From an uncultured Bacteroidales bacterium (GTDB lineage Bacteria > Bacteroidota > Bacteroidia > Bacteroidales > Muribaculaceae): 64,000 nt of DNA. A model generated the notes under the pieces. The model was not told the origin of the DNA and did not search any database. It was given only the letters and a program-made list of their open reading frames with translations. Shown piece by piece: positions 53,678 to 61,447 of this stretch (the stretch's first letter is position 1; the number at the start of each line of letters is the position of its first letter). Both the position numbers and the translations under genes were made by a program. The stretch spans positions 1 to 64,000 of the forward strand of contig CACWNQ010000002.1 of the NCBI GenBank assembly GCA_902762385.1, read 5' to 3'.

Positions 53678-55462
53678 TCACGCCATCGACAGCTTAAAAT
53701 CTTTTATCATCTGTGCAAACTGAGGGTTTCGGTCACGCATGTCCTCCACTATCTCGCGGTCGGTTTTTGCCATCGTCGACACACCTTTGGGCGAGAGTTT
53801 TATGTCGAGCGACACCATGTCGTTGCCCACCTCATCGCGCAAGAATTGCAGCAGCTTGTTCATATTACTGCTCAGAGCCTCGACCTGCACATTATTCTCA
53901 ACCTCTATCTGATAAGTTCCCTCGTCAATCTTGGTGGGAACAGAGTTGCTCATCGCGCTCAGCAAGATTATCTCCTTGGGATTCTGTTGAATGAAGTGCT
54001 GCCACGCTGTCACCAACTGCTCCGAGGTGAACGACGCATTGCGCACAACATGAGTTGCTTGCGATGGTCCGTTCTCACTGCTGGTAGCAGGCTGCTTATT
54101 TATCAAGATGCGGCGTGACGCATTTGCTGGCTGACCTTTTTGAGTAGAAGAGGGGCGAGCGGCAGCCGGCATCACACGCTGCACAGGAGCCACCGAGGGC
54201 TGCACGGGTTGCGCAGGTGCGGCAGGCTGAACAGGCTGAGCCGCCTTAACAGGTTGCTGCGCCTGAGCTACTGGTTGAGCGGGCTGGGCCTGAGCCACAG
54301 GCGCACTAGGTGCCGGCGCTGTCACCTTCTGCACTCGGGGTTGCGATGGCTGCTGCACTGGCGTGCCTCCCATCAGCTGACACAGCTTAATGAGCGTGAG
54401 CTCGACCACAAACTGCTTATTGCTAGTCTCGCGATATTGCAGGTCGCAAGTGTTACACAAGTCCATCGCCATGTAGAAAAAGCGAGCATTGAAGCGCGAT
54501 GCCTGAGCAATGTGCTGCTGGGCAATGTCGCTGTTCATCTCGAGCAGCCCCACGGTTTGCGGAGTGGCAGCAACCATCAAGTCACGCAAGTGCTGAGCAA
54601 GTCCGTTCACAAAGTATAACGAATCAAAGCCCTTGTCCCTGATTTCCTTATAGATGAGTAGCGCCTGAGGCACGTCACCGGTCTGGAACGCCTCATCCAG
54701 GCGGAAGTAATAGTCATAGTCGAGCACATTCAGGTTCTCGATTGCGCTCTGATAGGTGATGTTGCCCTCACTCGAGGCAAGCACCTGGTCATAAATCGAG
54801 AGGGCGTCGCGCATGGCGCCATCGGCCTTCTGCGCTATCACATTGAGTGCAGCTGGCTCGGCTGTAACACCCTTGTCGGCGCTGATGCGCTGCAACTGCT
54901 CCACAATATCAGGAACCGTGATGCGTGCAAAGTCATAAATTTGGCAACGCGACAAGATGGTGGGTATAATCTTCTGCTTCTCGGTCGTTGCAAGGATGAA
55001 GATGGCATATTCGGGTGGCTCCTCAAGAGTCTTAAGGAATGCATTGAATGCTGCCTGCGACAACATGTGAACCTCATCGATGATGAACACACGGTAACGG
55101 CCCACCTGAGGCGGAACGCGCACTTGGTCGGTAAGGTTGCGAATCTCCTCTACCGAGTTATTGCTCGCCGCATCAAGCTCTAGGATGTTGTAGGAGCGCT
55201 GCTCGTTGAACGCCTTGCACGACTCACACTCGTTACATGGCTCACCGTCGGCTCCCAGGTGCTCGCAGTTAATAGCCTTGGCAAATATGCGAGCGCAAGT
55301 AGTCTTACCCACGCCTCGAGGACCGCAAAAAAGGTAGGCATGAGCCAGCTGCTCATTCTTGATTGCCGTCTTCAGGGTGTGAGTCAAGGCCTTCTGGCCC
55401 ACCACGGTCGAAAAACTCGATGGACGGTACTTACGCGCCGATACTATGTAATTCTCGCTCAT
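53678..55462 (-). CDS. dnaX: DNA polymerase III subunits gamma and tau
   Basis: A 594-aa clamp-loader ATPase. Walker A GPRGVGKTT (47-55), the Cys4 zinc module (Cys66, Cys76, Cys79, Cys82), Walker B VFIIDEVHML and sensor SRC motif (ILSRCQIYDF) are present. A Pro/Ala/Gln-rich linker (about 370-465) leads to a C-terminal domain. The Bacteroidales dnaX is usually one product without a gamma frameshift; I see no strong slippery site but did not model it. Promoter TATCTTTG (55495-55488), leader about 20 nt. Confidence 0.97.
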   Translation of the reverse strand: MSENYIVSARKYRPSSFSTVVGQKALTHTLKTAIKNEQLAHAYLFCGPRGVGKTTCARIFAKAINCEHLGADGEPCNECESCKAFNEQRSYNILELDAASNNSVEEIRNLTDQVRVPPQVGRYRVFIIDEVHMLSQAAFNAFLKTLEEPPEYAIFILATTEKQKIIPTILSRCQIYDFARITVPDIVEQLQRISADKGVTAEPAALNVIAQKADGAMRDALSIYDQVLASSEGNITYQSAIENLNVLDYDYYFRLDEAFQTGDVPQALLIYKEIRDKGFDSLYFVNGLAQHLRDLMVAATPQTVGLLEMNSDIAQQHIAQASRFNARFFYMAMDLCNTCDLQYRETSNKQFVVELTLIKLCQLMGGTPVQQPSQPRVQKVTAPAPSAPVAQAQPAQPVAQAQQPVKAAQPVQPAAPAQPVQPSVAPVQRVMPAAARPSSTQKGQPANASRRILINKQPATSSENGPSQATHVVRNASFTSEQLVTAWQHFIQQNPKEIILLSAMSNSVPTKIDEGTYQIEVENNVQVEALSSNMNKLLQFLRDEVGNDMVSLDIKLSPKGVSTMAKTDREIVEDMRDRNPQFAQMIKDFKLSMA

Positions 55463-55487
55463 GAAATACTGATTTGTTTTAACTTTA

Positions 55488-55495
55488 CAAAGATA
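55488..55495 (-). promoter_or_regulatory. -7 box of dnaX
   Basis: TATCTTTG on the minus strand, 25 nt before the start codon. Confidence 0.65.
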
Positions 55496-55631
55496 CTATT
55501 TTTACTCCAAAATTTCATCCCTTCTACATTTTTTTTGAAAAAACTTGATTTTTAGTGTAACATTTTGTGCTACCTTTACGTCATCATTGGTGAGACGACA
55601 ATTTTATTACACAACAAAACATATTTAAATC

Positions 55632-56087
55632 ATGAAGAAATTTTTAGTTTTAGCTCTCGTGGCAATGATTAGCGCCACAGGCTTCAGTAAGACAATCGAC
55701 GAGGTTTTCAACGCTTTTCCTAAAGCCGACAATGTGCAGGAAATGACTCTTGACAAGGCTATGCTAGCCATGGCAAGAAGTGCCGGTGGCGAGCAGGCCA
55801 AGCAAATGAAGGACATCGATGTAATGAGAGTTATCGCCATTGAGAAGGCTACTGCCGATCAAGTCAAGATTGCCAATGACTTAATGAACGAAGGAGTTGA
55901 TGGCTTTGACATTATGGTCGATGCCGATGAAAATGGTGAACACGCATTAATCCTCACCCAAGGCGATGAAAAAGTGATTAGCAAAATGCTCATCATTGCC
56001 ACTGCTAAAGAAGAGGTGGCAGTCGTCTTGATTGAAGGCAATATCGATCCCGAAAACGCCACAAATTTGGCAAACATAGCAAAATAA
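55632..56087 (+). CDS. DUF4252 secreted protein 1
   Basis: A 151-aa exported protein: signal peptide (1-19), then the DUF4252 pattern (FNAFPKADNVQEMTLDKAMLAMA; MRVIAIEKATADQVKIANDLMNE; ILTQGDEKVISKMLIIATAKEEVAVVLIEGNI). DUF4252 proteins are found beside sigma/anti-sigma genes in Bacteroidetes. It begins the four-gene cluster that includes the ECF sigma factor (14-nt gap), its putative anti-sigma and a second DUF4252 gene. The role is unknown; cell-envelope sensing is a reasonable guess. Confidence 0.85.
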   Translation: MKKFLVLALVAMISATGFSKTIDEVFNAFPKADNVQEMTLDKAMLAMARSAGGEQAKQMKDIDVMRVIAIEKATADQVKIANDLMNEGVDGFDIMVDADENGEHALILTQGDEKVISKMLIIATAKEEVAVVLIEGNIDPENATNLANIAK

Positions 56088-56101
56088 TCGGTAAAAAGTA
56101 G

Positions 56102-56605
56102 ATGAACGCAACCGAGTTTAAACAGCAACTCCTTCCACTCAACGCGAGCCTCTACCGCATGGCTTTCAAGCTAATGGGTAATGAGGATGACGCCAAGGAT
56201 GTGGTACAGGATGCCTACCTTAAACTCTGGAAAATGCGCGACAATATATCCAATGTTGACAACCCTCTCGCCTACTGCCTCACTATCGTCAAGAACATGT
56301 GCCTAGACCGGCACCGGGCGGCAAGCCTCAACCTAATCGACAAGCCACCCGAGCAGCTGCCCATTGCAGGCGACGACAGCGCATCGAGGCACATCGAGCA
56401 ACAGCAAACTAACCAATTGCTCAACCAATGCCTGGCACGGCTCCCGGTGCAGCAGCAACAAGTGCTGCGAATGCGCGACCTAGCAGGATGCTCAATGCAG
56501 GAGATAGAGAAAGCCACAGGCCTCACTGCAATCAACGCGAGAGTGCTCCTGAGTCGAGCAAGAAAATCACTGAGAAACCAATTTCTAACACACCAATCAT
56601 CATGA
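56102..56605 (+). CDS. ECF RNA polymerase sigma factor
   Basis: A 167-aa sigma-70-family factor. Region 2 (NASLYRMAFKLMGNEDDAKDVVQDAYLKLW) contacts the -10 element. Region 4 (LARLPVQQQQVLRMRDLAGCSMQEIEKATGLTAINARVLLSRARKSLRNQF) has the helix-turn-helix. The stop TGA overlaps the next start ATG by 4 nt (ATGA), so the two are translationally coupled. It probably directs transcription of its own operon. Confidence 0.95.
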   Translation: MNATEFKQQLLPLNASLYRMAFKLMGNEDDAKDVVQDAYLKLWKMRDNISNVDNPLAYCLTIVKNMCLDRHRAASLNLIDKPPEQLPIAGDDSASRHIEQQQTNQLLNQCLARLPVQQQQVLRMRDLAGCSMQEIEKATGLTAINARVLLSRARKSLRNQFLTHQSS

Positions 56606-57324
56606 ACAAGAACGACATAGACCAATTGCTGAGCAAGTACTACCGCGGCGAGACCACTCTCGACGAGGAGCAACAGCTGCTGGGCGCCCTCAGCGACGAT
56701 AGCGTCGACGCCTTGCTCATGAAGGAGCTTGAGGGTGTGGACAACGAGATTGAGGTACCTGCCGACTTGGAATCGAGTCTCAGCGACCTTATCGACCAGT
56801 GGGATGACGAGGAGCAGCAAGAGGCAAAAATCGCTCCGTCGATGTGGCGACGCACATCATGGATAGCAGCAGCTGCAAGCGTGGCTATCATCGCCACTGT
56901 GGGAATATGGCACCTGCGCAACCAGCATCAACCAGTCCAACCGGGCACACAGCAACTGGTGATTGCACGTGTCGAAGAACCCAAAACTCCTCCAGTAGTT
57001 GAAGAGGTGTCAACGGCCGAAAATCAGCCCGAGCAACAACCTGCTGTTCAACCTGAACCTAAGTCAACCCCCAAGGCACAACAACCCAAGCCCAATCCTG
57101 CTCGTGCGATCAACAACAAAGTTGAACTCATAGCACAAGCAAAGCCTCAAGTAAAGGTCAAAACTCAAGCACAAGCTCAGCCCGAGCTGAGTGCCAGCGA
57201 CGAGCAGCTCGCCCTGGCAGCCCTCGAGAAGTTCGCCACAACTCTCAACAAGGGCATGGATCAGCTCGACGATGCTGGCGAGAAAATCGATAATATCAAC
57301 AATACTATTAAGCAATATTTATAA
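56602..57324 (+). CDS. Putative anti-sigma factor (single-pass membrane protein)
   Basis: A predicted 240-aa protein from ATG 56602, coupled to the sigma gene. The acidic N-terminus (1-85, LLSKYYRGETTLDEEQQLLGALSDDS) is followed by one TM helix (about 92-110, WIAAAASVAIIATVGIWHL). The periplasmic part is Pro/Gln/Lys/Ala-rich and low-complexity (QPEQQPAVQPEPKSTPKAQQPKPN). This is the usual topology of anti-sigma factors, but the zinc-binding His/Cys motif of the classic ZAS type is not visible, so the anti-sigma call rests on position and topology. Confidence 0.75.
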   Translation: MNKNDIDQLLSKYYRGETTLDEEQQLLGALSDDSVDALLMKELEGVDNEIEVPADLESSLSDLIDQWDDEEQQEAKIAPSMWRRTSWIAAAASVAIIATVGIWHLRNQHQPVQPGTQQLVIARVEEPKTPPVVEEVSTAENQPEQQPAVQPEPKSTPKAQQPKPNPARAINNKVELIAQAKPQVKVKTQAQAQPELSASDEQLALAALEKFATTLNKGMDQLDDAGEKIDNINNTIKQYL

Positions 57325-57334
57325 CATAACAATT

Positions 57335-57814
57335 ATGAAAAAGAATATATCCATACTAATTCTCATGCTATTGGTTAGCATGGCGGCAAGCGCGCAAGAG
57401 CCGTTTGCCAAGCAATTCAAGGGAAAGGAAGGTTTTGCTTGTGTCACGATTGGCAAGGCAGCGATGAAGATGATGAGTTCAAGAGGCAAGCTTGGCCGTG
57501 AAGGCTTCAGTGGCAATCTGAAGATAGGCAATTTTGCCGACAAAATCGACCGCCTCGAAATCGTTGCAGCGAGCACATCCCAAGCTTCCTATGAACTATT
57601 GACTGCCTGTCACAAGTTTATTGAGAGCGAAGATTTCGAGAGCGTCATCGACGTTGATGAAAGTGGCCAGCAGGCATCAATCTACGCCAAGACGGGTAAT
57701 GACAATAAGAACATCTTCCTGCTGCTCGCTCAAGACAAGGAGACCTCGGTCATCATCATCTACGGCACCATGACCCTCGAAGACCTCCAAGGTGGCGTCA
57801 CCGGCAGCAAATAA
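57335..57814 (+). CDS. DUF4252 secreted protein 2
   Basis: A predicted 159-aa protein from ATG 57335: signal peptide (1-20, ends SAQ), then a DUF4252-like pattern (KEGFACVTIGKAAMKMMSS, DKIDRLEIVAASTSQASYELL, IYAKTGNDNKNIFLLLAQDKETSVIIIYGTMTLEDL). The fourth gene of the sigma cluster and a paralogue of the protein at 55632. A degenerate CCCTCTC heptamer array begins 3 nt after its stop. Confidence 0.85.
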   Translation: MKKNISILILMLLVSMAASAQEPFAKQFKGKEGFACVTIGKAAMKMMSSRGKLGREGFSGNLKIGNFADKIDRLEIVAASTSQASYELLTACHKFIESEDFESVIDVDESGQQASIYAKTGNDNKNIFLLLAQDKETSVIIIYGTMTLEDLQGGVTGSK

Positions 57815-57817
57815 TTG

Positions 57818-57845
57818 CCCTCTTCACTCTCCCCTCTCCCCTATA
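57818..57845 (+). repeat. Degenerate heptamer array (CCCTCTT/CACTCTC/CCCTCTC/CCCTATA)
   Basis: Four 7-nt units begin 3 nt after the TAA stop of the plus-strand DUF4252 gene. They resemble the CCCCTCT array at 13853-13880. Confidence 0.75.
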
Positions 57846-57883
57846 AAAAAACATCCCTCATGAGCATGCTCGTGAGGGATGTT
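57845..57883 (-). terminator. Terminator of tRNA-Asp
   Basis: A 15-bp stem ACATCCCTCATGAGC (57851-57865) / GCTCGTGAGGGATGT (57868-57882), one wobble, with a T run after it on the minus strand. Confidence 0.85.
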
Positions 57884-57889
57884 TCGTTG

Positions 57890-57963
57890 CGGTGCGTACA
57901 GGACTCGAACCAGCGACCTCCTGCGTGACAGGCAGGCATTCTAACCAACTGAACTAACGCACC
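57890..57963 (-). tRNA. tRNA-Asp (GTC)
   Basis: A minus-strand cloverleaf: acceptor GGTGCGT (57963-57957) pairs with ACGCACC (57897-57891), discriminator G at 57890. The anticodon loop CTGTCAC gives GTC. D arm GTTCAGTTGGTTAGAAT and T arm GGTTCGAGTCC are present. CCA is not encoded. A promoter (58004-57997) precedes it. Confidence 0.95.
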
Positions 57964-57996
57964 GTTCAGCAATAGTCATTTTCAACTTTTGCGCTG

Positions 57997-58004
57997 CAAA
58001 GTTA
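57997..58004 (-). promoter_or_regulatory. -7 box of tRNA-Asp
   Basis: TAACTTTG on the minus strand, 33 nt before the tRNA 5' end. Confidence 0.65.
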
Positions 58005-58061
58005 TATCAAATTTTTGAATTACCAAAAAAACCGCCGATTTTTTCTAATCGCCACAAGATT

Positions 58062-58580
58062 TTAGTCATGCGGATTGTATAGACTAAATGACAATCCACC
58101 ACCACGCACACTATAGAATGTGCCGTCATAAGAGCTCAAGTATTCACCATCGGCGCTGTAAGTTCCTTTGAACTTTCCAATGTATTTTCCACGCAGATAA
58201 GCTTTTACTTCCATGTATCCATTACCTCTCGACACTACCCTGAGTGTGCGGCGAGCGCCTCCAGTTTCGTAATAGCCACTTCCGTCCCTGTTAATCATGA
58301 AAGGTGACACATATTGACCATAATCACCGCCCACAGTGCCATACAAGTCGCCATGAACCATGCTCTCGTAGGTCTTGACTGGTGCTGGCGACGTGAGCGA
58401 AGTAGTTTTTGATTCAACTACGACCGTGTCAACCACATGGGTTGTAGTCTCTTTAGAATCAGTATCATCACTACCCTTGTCCTTTCCGTAATTGTAGGCA
58501 AGAAGTCCCACAAGTGCCAGCAGCAACACTCCTACTAGGCTGCCAAGCACCACAATGATATTTTTACTCTTATTATCCAT
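58062..58580 (-). CDS. Single-pass membrane protein of unknown function
   Basis: A 172-aa protein. One N-terminal TM helix (about 8-30, IIVVLGSLVGVLLLALVGLLAYNYG) is followed by a Thr/Asp-rich linker and a C-terminal beta-rich domain (YGTVGGDYGQYVSPFMINRDGSGYYETGG, VRGGGLSFSLYNPHD) about 85 residues long. I do not recognise the family. It follows panB on the same strand (12-nt gap), so the two are probably cotranscribed. Confidence 0.65.
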   Translation of the reverse strand: MDNKSKNIIVVLGSLVGVLLLALVGLLAYNYGKDKGSDDTDSKETTTHVVDTVVVESKTTSLTSPAPVKTYESMVHGDLYGTVGGDYGQYVSPFMINRDGSGYYETGGARRTLRVVSRGNGYMEVKAYLRGKYIGKFKGTYSADGEYLSSYDGTFYSVRGGGLSFSLYNPHD

Positions 58581-58592
58581 ATATTCACTCTA

Positions 58593-59411
58593 TTAGTAGC
58601 TCTCACTCTCGCCTGGGAAGAGACCCTTCTTCACATCCTCGACGTAGTGGTTCACCGAGTCGATAATCTGCTCGCCCAGGTTATTGTAATGGCGCAGGAA
58701 TTTGGGTTTGAATCCCATGTTCATGCCCAGCATGTCCTGAACCACAAGCACCTGACCATCACAGTGCACACCAGCCCCAATGCCTATGGTGGGGATGCCC
58801 ACACTCTCGGTCACGAGCTTGGCAAGCGCTGCCGGAATCTTCTCGAGCACAACGGCATAGCAACCTATCTCCTCGAGCATCTTAGCGTCGTCGATGAGCT
58901 TCTGTGCCTCGGCCTCCTCTTGAGCGCGAAGGGCGTAAGTGCCAAACTGATAAATGCTTTGTGGCGTCAATCCCAGGTGGCCACACACGGGGATACCTGC
59001 ACGGATTATCAGCTCCAAAGCCTCGCGAATCTCGCTACCTCCCTCGCATTTCACCGAGTCGATGCCAGTGCTCTGAATTAGGCGCACGGCATTCTCCTGA
59101 GCTTTATAGGGATCGCCCTGATAAGTGCCAAACGGCATGTCAATGCAGGTGATGGCGCGCTTGCAGGCACGAGCCACTGTGCGGCCATACACTATCATGT
59201 CGTCAAGTGTGATGGGCACTGTGGTGGCGTTGCCCTGCATCACGTTCGACGCGCTGTCGCCCACGTGTATCATGTCTATGCCGCCTTGCTCCACCAGACT
59301 TGCGATGGTGTAATCATAACTAGTCAATACTGATATCTTCTCACCTGTGTGCTTCATCTCGCGGATGCGCTTGGTGGTAATCTTCTTGTTATCACTAACC
59401 AAATAAGCCAT
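58593..59411 (-). CDS. panB: 3-methyl-2-oxobutanoate hydroxymethyltransferase
   Basis: A 272-aa enzyme that transfers a one-carbon unit from methylene-THF to 3-methyl-2-oxobutanoate, giving ketopantoate for pantothenate and CoA synthesis. The motifs SVLTSYDYTIASLVEQGGIDMIHVGDSASNVMQG, IDMPFGTYQ, CGHLGLTPQSIYQFGTY and IPTIGIGAGVHCDGQVLVVQDMLGM are diagnostic. The ATG at 59411 has a -7 box TACTTTTG at 59484-59491. No panC or panD is in the window. Confidence 0.97.
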   Translation of the reverse strand: MAYLVSDNKKITTKRIREMKHTGEKISVLTSYDYTIASLVEQGGIDMIHVGDSASNVMQGNATTVPITLDDMIVYGRTVARACKRAITCIDMPFGTYQGDPYKAQENAVRLIQSTGIDSVKCEGGSEIREALELIIRAGIPVCGHLGLTPQSIYQFGTYALRAQEEAEAQKLIDDAKMLEEIGCYAVVLEKIPAALAKLVTESVGIPTIGIGAGVHCDGQVLVVQDMLGMNMGFKPKFLRHYNNLGEQIIDSVNHYVEDVKKGLFPGESESY

Positions 59412-59483
59412 AATTAGTTTTTAGTTGTCAGTTATTATTATCTAGAATAACCAGTAATTCCAGTATATCTAGAATGAACGTGG

Positions 59484-59491
59484 CAAAAGTA
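59484..59491 (-). promoter_or_regulatory. -7 box of panB
   Basis: TACTTTTG on the minus strand, 72 nt before the panB start. Confidence 0.55.
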
Positions 59492-59597
59492 CAAGTTTTT
59501 TCTAAATAATAGCAAGTTTATATTATAGTTTATTGAATTTAATCGCATTTTTTTGAAACTTTTTTTATTAATCGTCTAAGATTTGAGTAATATTTTC

Positions 59598-59605
59598 TAT
59601 CTTTG
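59598..59605 (+). promoter_or_regulatory. -7 box of the acyltransferase operon
   Basis: TATCTTTG at 59598-59605, 23 nt before the ATG at 59629. Confidence 0.65.
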
Positions 59606-59628
59606 TAGGTTAAAAAACAATTTGCTAC

Positions 59629-60459
59629 ATGGAGACAAAGCCACTTCGCATCGATGTTGACAGCGTGATTAGGCAACGATTGCCTCGTCACTACCGTTAC
59701 ATCCCAAAGTGGCTCATCCGCTGGATTGAACGCACAATCCACCAGGAGGGTTTGAACAAGATTCTCGCCGACATGGGCGACAAGAAAGGCGTCGAAGCAG
59801 CCGATATCGCACTCAACGACCTCAACGTCAAGTATAAAGCTGTGGGTATCGACAACATCCCTAGCGACGGGCGATTCATCTTTGCCAGCAACCATCCACT
59901 GGGTGGCCTCGACGGCATGGCTCTCATCTCGCTCATCGGGCATCACTATGGTAGCGACAACATCAAGTTTATCGTCAACGACCTACTCATGGCTGTCAAA
60001 CCTCTCGACAACGTGTTCTTGCCCATCAACAAGCACGGACGTCAGTCACGGCATAGCGCACAGGAAATCGAAGAGCAATACCAGAGTGACCGACAGATGA
60101 TAACCTTCCCGGCAGGGCTGTGCTCACGCAAGCTCAAAGGCGGCAAGATTGGCGATTTGGAGTGGAAAAAGTTTGTTGTCACTCATGCTGTGTCTTCGCA
60201 GCGCGACATCATCCCTATCTTTTTCGATGGCCAAAACAGCAAGAAGTTTTACCGCATGGCACGATGGCGCGAGCGACTAGGCATAAAGTTAAACATCGAG
60301 ATGGTGATGCTACCAGGCGAGATGTTCAAGTCAAGCGGAAGCACATTCAATGTCTACTTTGGCAAACCAGTTAAATGGCAAGAACTCAACACTAAGGATG
60401 CCCGTGGCGAGGCAGAACGCCTGCGCAACATGGTATATGAGTTGAAACAATCCTATTAA
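59629..60459 (+). CDS. PlsC-type O-acyltransferase (GlsA/OlsA-like)
   Basis: A 276-aa PlsC-family acyltransferase. Conserved motifs: FIFASNHPLGGLDGMALI (NHPxxxxD, catalytic His/Asp) and ITFPAGLCSRKLKG. The Gly of the acceptor loop is conserved. In Bacteroidetes this gene next to a GNAT-type acyltransferase gene builds glycine (or ornithine) lipids, with this enzyme adding the second, ester-linked acyl chain. The pairing here (15-nt gap) supports GlsA, but other acyl acceptors are possible. Confidence 0.8.
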   Translation: METKPLRIDVDSVIRQRLPRHYRYIPKWLIRWIERTIHQEGLNKILADMGDKKGVEAADIALNDLNVKYKAVGIDNIPSDGRFIFASNHPLGGLDGMALISLIGHHYGSDNIKFIVNDLLMAVKPLDNVFLPINKHGRQSRHSAQEIEEQYQSDRQMITFPAGLCSRKLKGGKIGDLEWKKFVVTHAVSSQRDIIPIFFDGQNSKKFYRMARWRERLGIKLNIEMVMLPGEMFKSSGSTFNVYFGKPVKWQELNTKDARGEAERLRNMVYELKQSY

Positions 60460-60474
60460 TTGATAGTAACGGCA

Positions 60475-61407
60475 ATGAAACAGGAGAAGATTATAGACCC
60501 CATCGACATTAGGCTCATTGAACAGGAACTCACACCCGAGCGATTCTTGCGCAAGACCAACAAAGCCGGCAACGAGATCTATGTCATCGATGCACACAAC
60601 TCGCCACATGTCATGCAAGAGATTGGACGACTGCGAGAGATCGCCTTCCGTCACGCTGGTGGCGGCACAGGCAAGGCATGCGACATCGACGAGTTCGACC
60701 TCATGCAGCCAGCATGCCAGCAACTGCTGGTGTGGAACCCCGACGACCGAGAAATCATTGGTGCCTACCGCTTCATTCTGGGCAGCGACATGCGTTTCGA
60801 CAACAACGGGTCGCCCATTATTGCCATGGCTCACATGTTCAATTTCTCACCACAGTTTGTCAGTGAGTACTTGCCATGCACTCTCGAGCTCGGACGTTCT
60901 TTCGTTACTCCCGAGTACCAGTCGAGCCGTGTGGGAGCCAGGGGAATCTTCGCACTCGACAACCTGTGGGACGGACTGGGTGCTCTCACCGTCCTCCATC
61001 CCGAGATTAAGTACCTCTTCGGCAAGATGACTATGTACACCACCTATCCCGTCGACTGCCGCAACATGCTGCTCGCATTCCTGCACCTCTACTTCCCCGA
61101 CAATGAGAGACTTGTCACACCCATTCACCCGCTAGACACAGGGCGCGACCTCAACGAGGTGGCTTCTACATTCTTAGGCAATAATTTCAAGAAAGACTAT
61201 CTGCTCCTCAACAGCTACATTCGCAGCAAGGGCATCAACATTCCGCCTCTAGTGAATGCCTACATGAGTCTTTCACCCACCATGCGAATGCTGGGAACTG
61301 CTATCAACCATGAGTTTGGTGATGTTGAAGAAAGCGGCATCCTAATCAAGATTGATGAGATTGCCGACACCAAAAAGAGTCGTCACATCGACACATTCCA
61401 GGGATAA
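60475..61407 (+). CDS. GNAT-family N-acyltransferase (GlsB/OlsB-like)
   Basis: A 310-aa protein from ATG 60475 (the TTG at 60460 is in frame but weaker). It reads like the acyl-ACP-dependent GNAT N-acyltransferase of glycine/ornithine lipid synthesis: GNEIYVIDAHNSPHVMQEIGRLREIAFRHAGGGTGKACDIDEFD, IIGAYRFILG, LELGRSFVTPEYQ. It attaches the first, amide-linked 3-hydroxy acyl chain to the amino acid. Its neighbour supplies the second chain. Followed 40 nt on by a PAP2-type gene. Confidence 0.8.
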   Translation: MKQEKIIDPIDIRLIEQELTPERFLRKTNKAGNEIYVIDAHNSPHVMQEIGRLREIAFRHAGGGTGKACDIDEFDLMQPACQQLLVWNPDDREIIGAYRFILGSDMRFDNNGSPIIAMAHMFNFSPQFVSEYLPCTLELGRSFVTPEYQSSRVGARGIFALDNLWDGLGALTVLHPEIKYLFGKMTMYTTYPVDCRNMLLAFLHLYFPDNERLVTPIHPLDTGRDLNEVASTFLGNNFKKDYLLLNSYIRSKGINIPPLVNAYMSLSPTMRMLGTAINHEFGDVEESGILIKIDEIADTKKSRHIDTFQG

Positions 61408-61447
61408 ACTATCTCTTATTATAAATATTAGTATAAACTTATCATAT

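Noticed and set aside
53678-55462. Programmed frameshift producing gamma in dnaX
   Set aside because: I saw no A6-G-type slippery run with a downstream stop; Bacteroidales usually lack it, so I annotate a single product.
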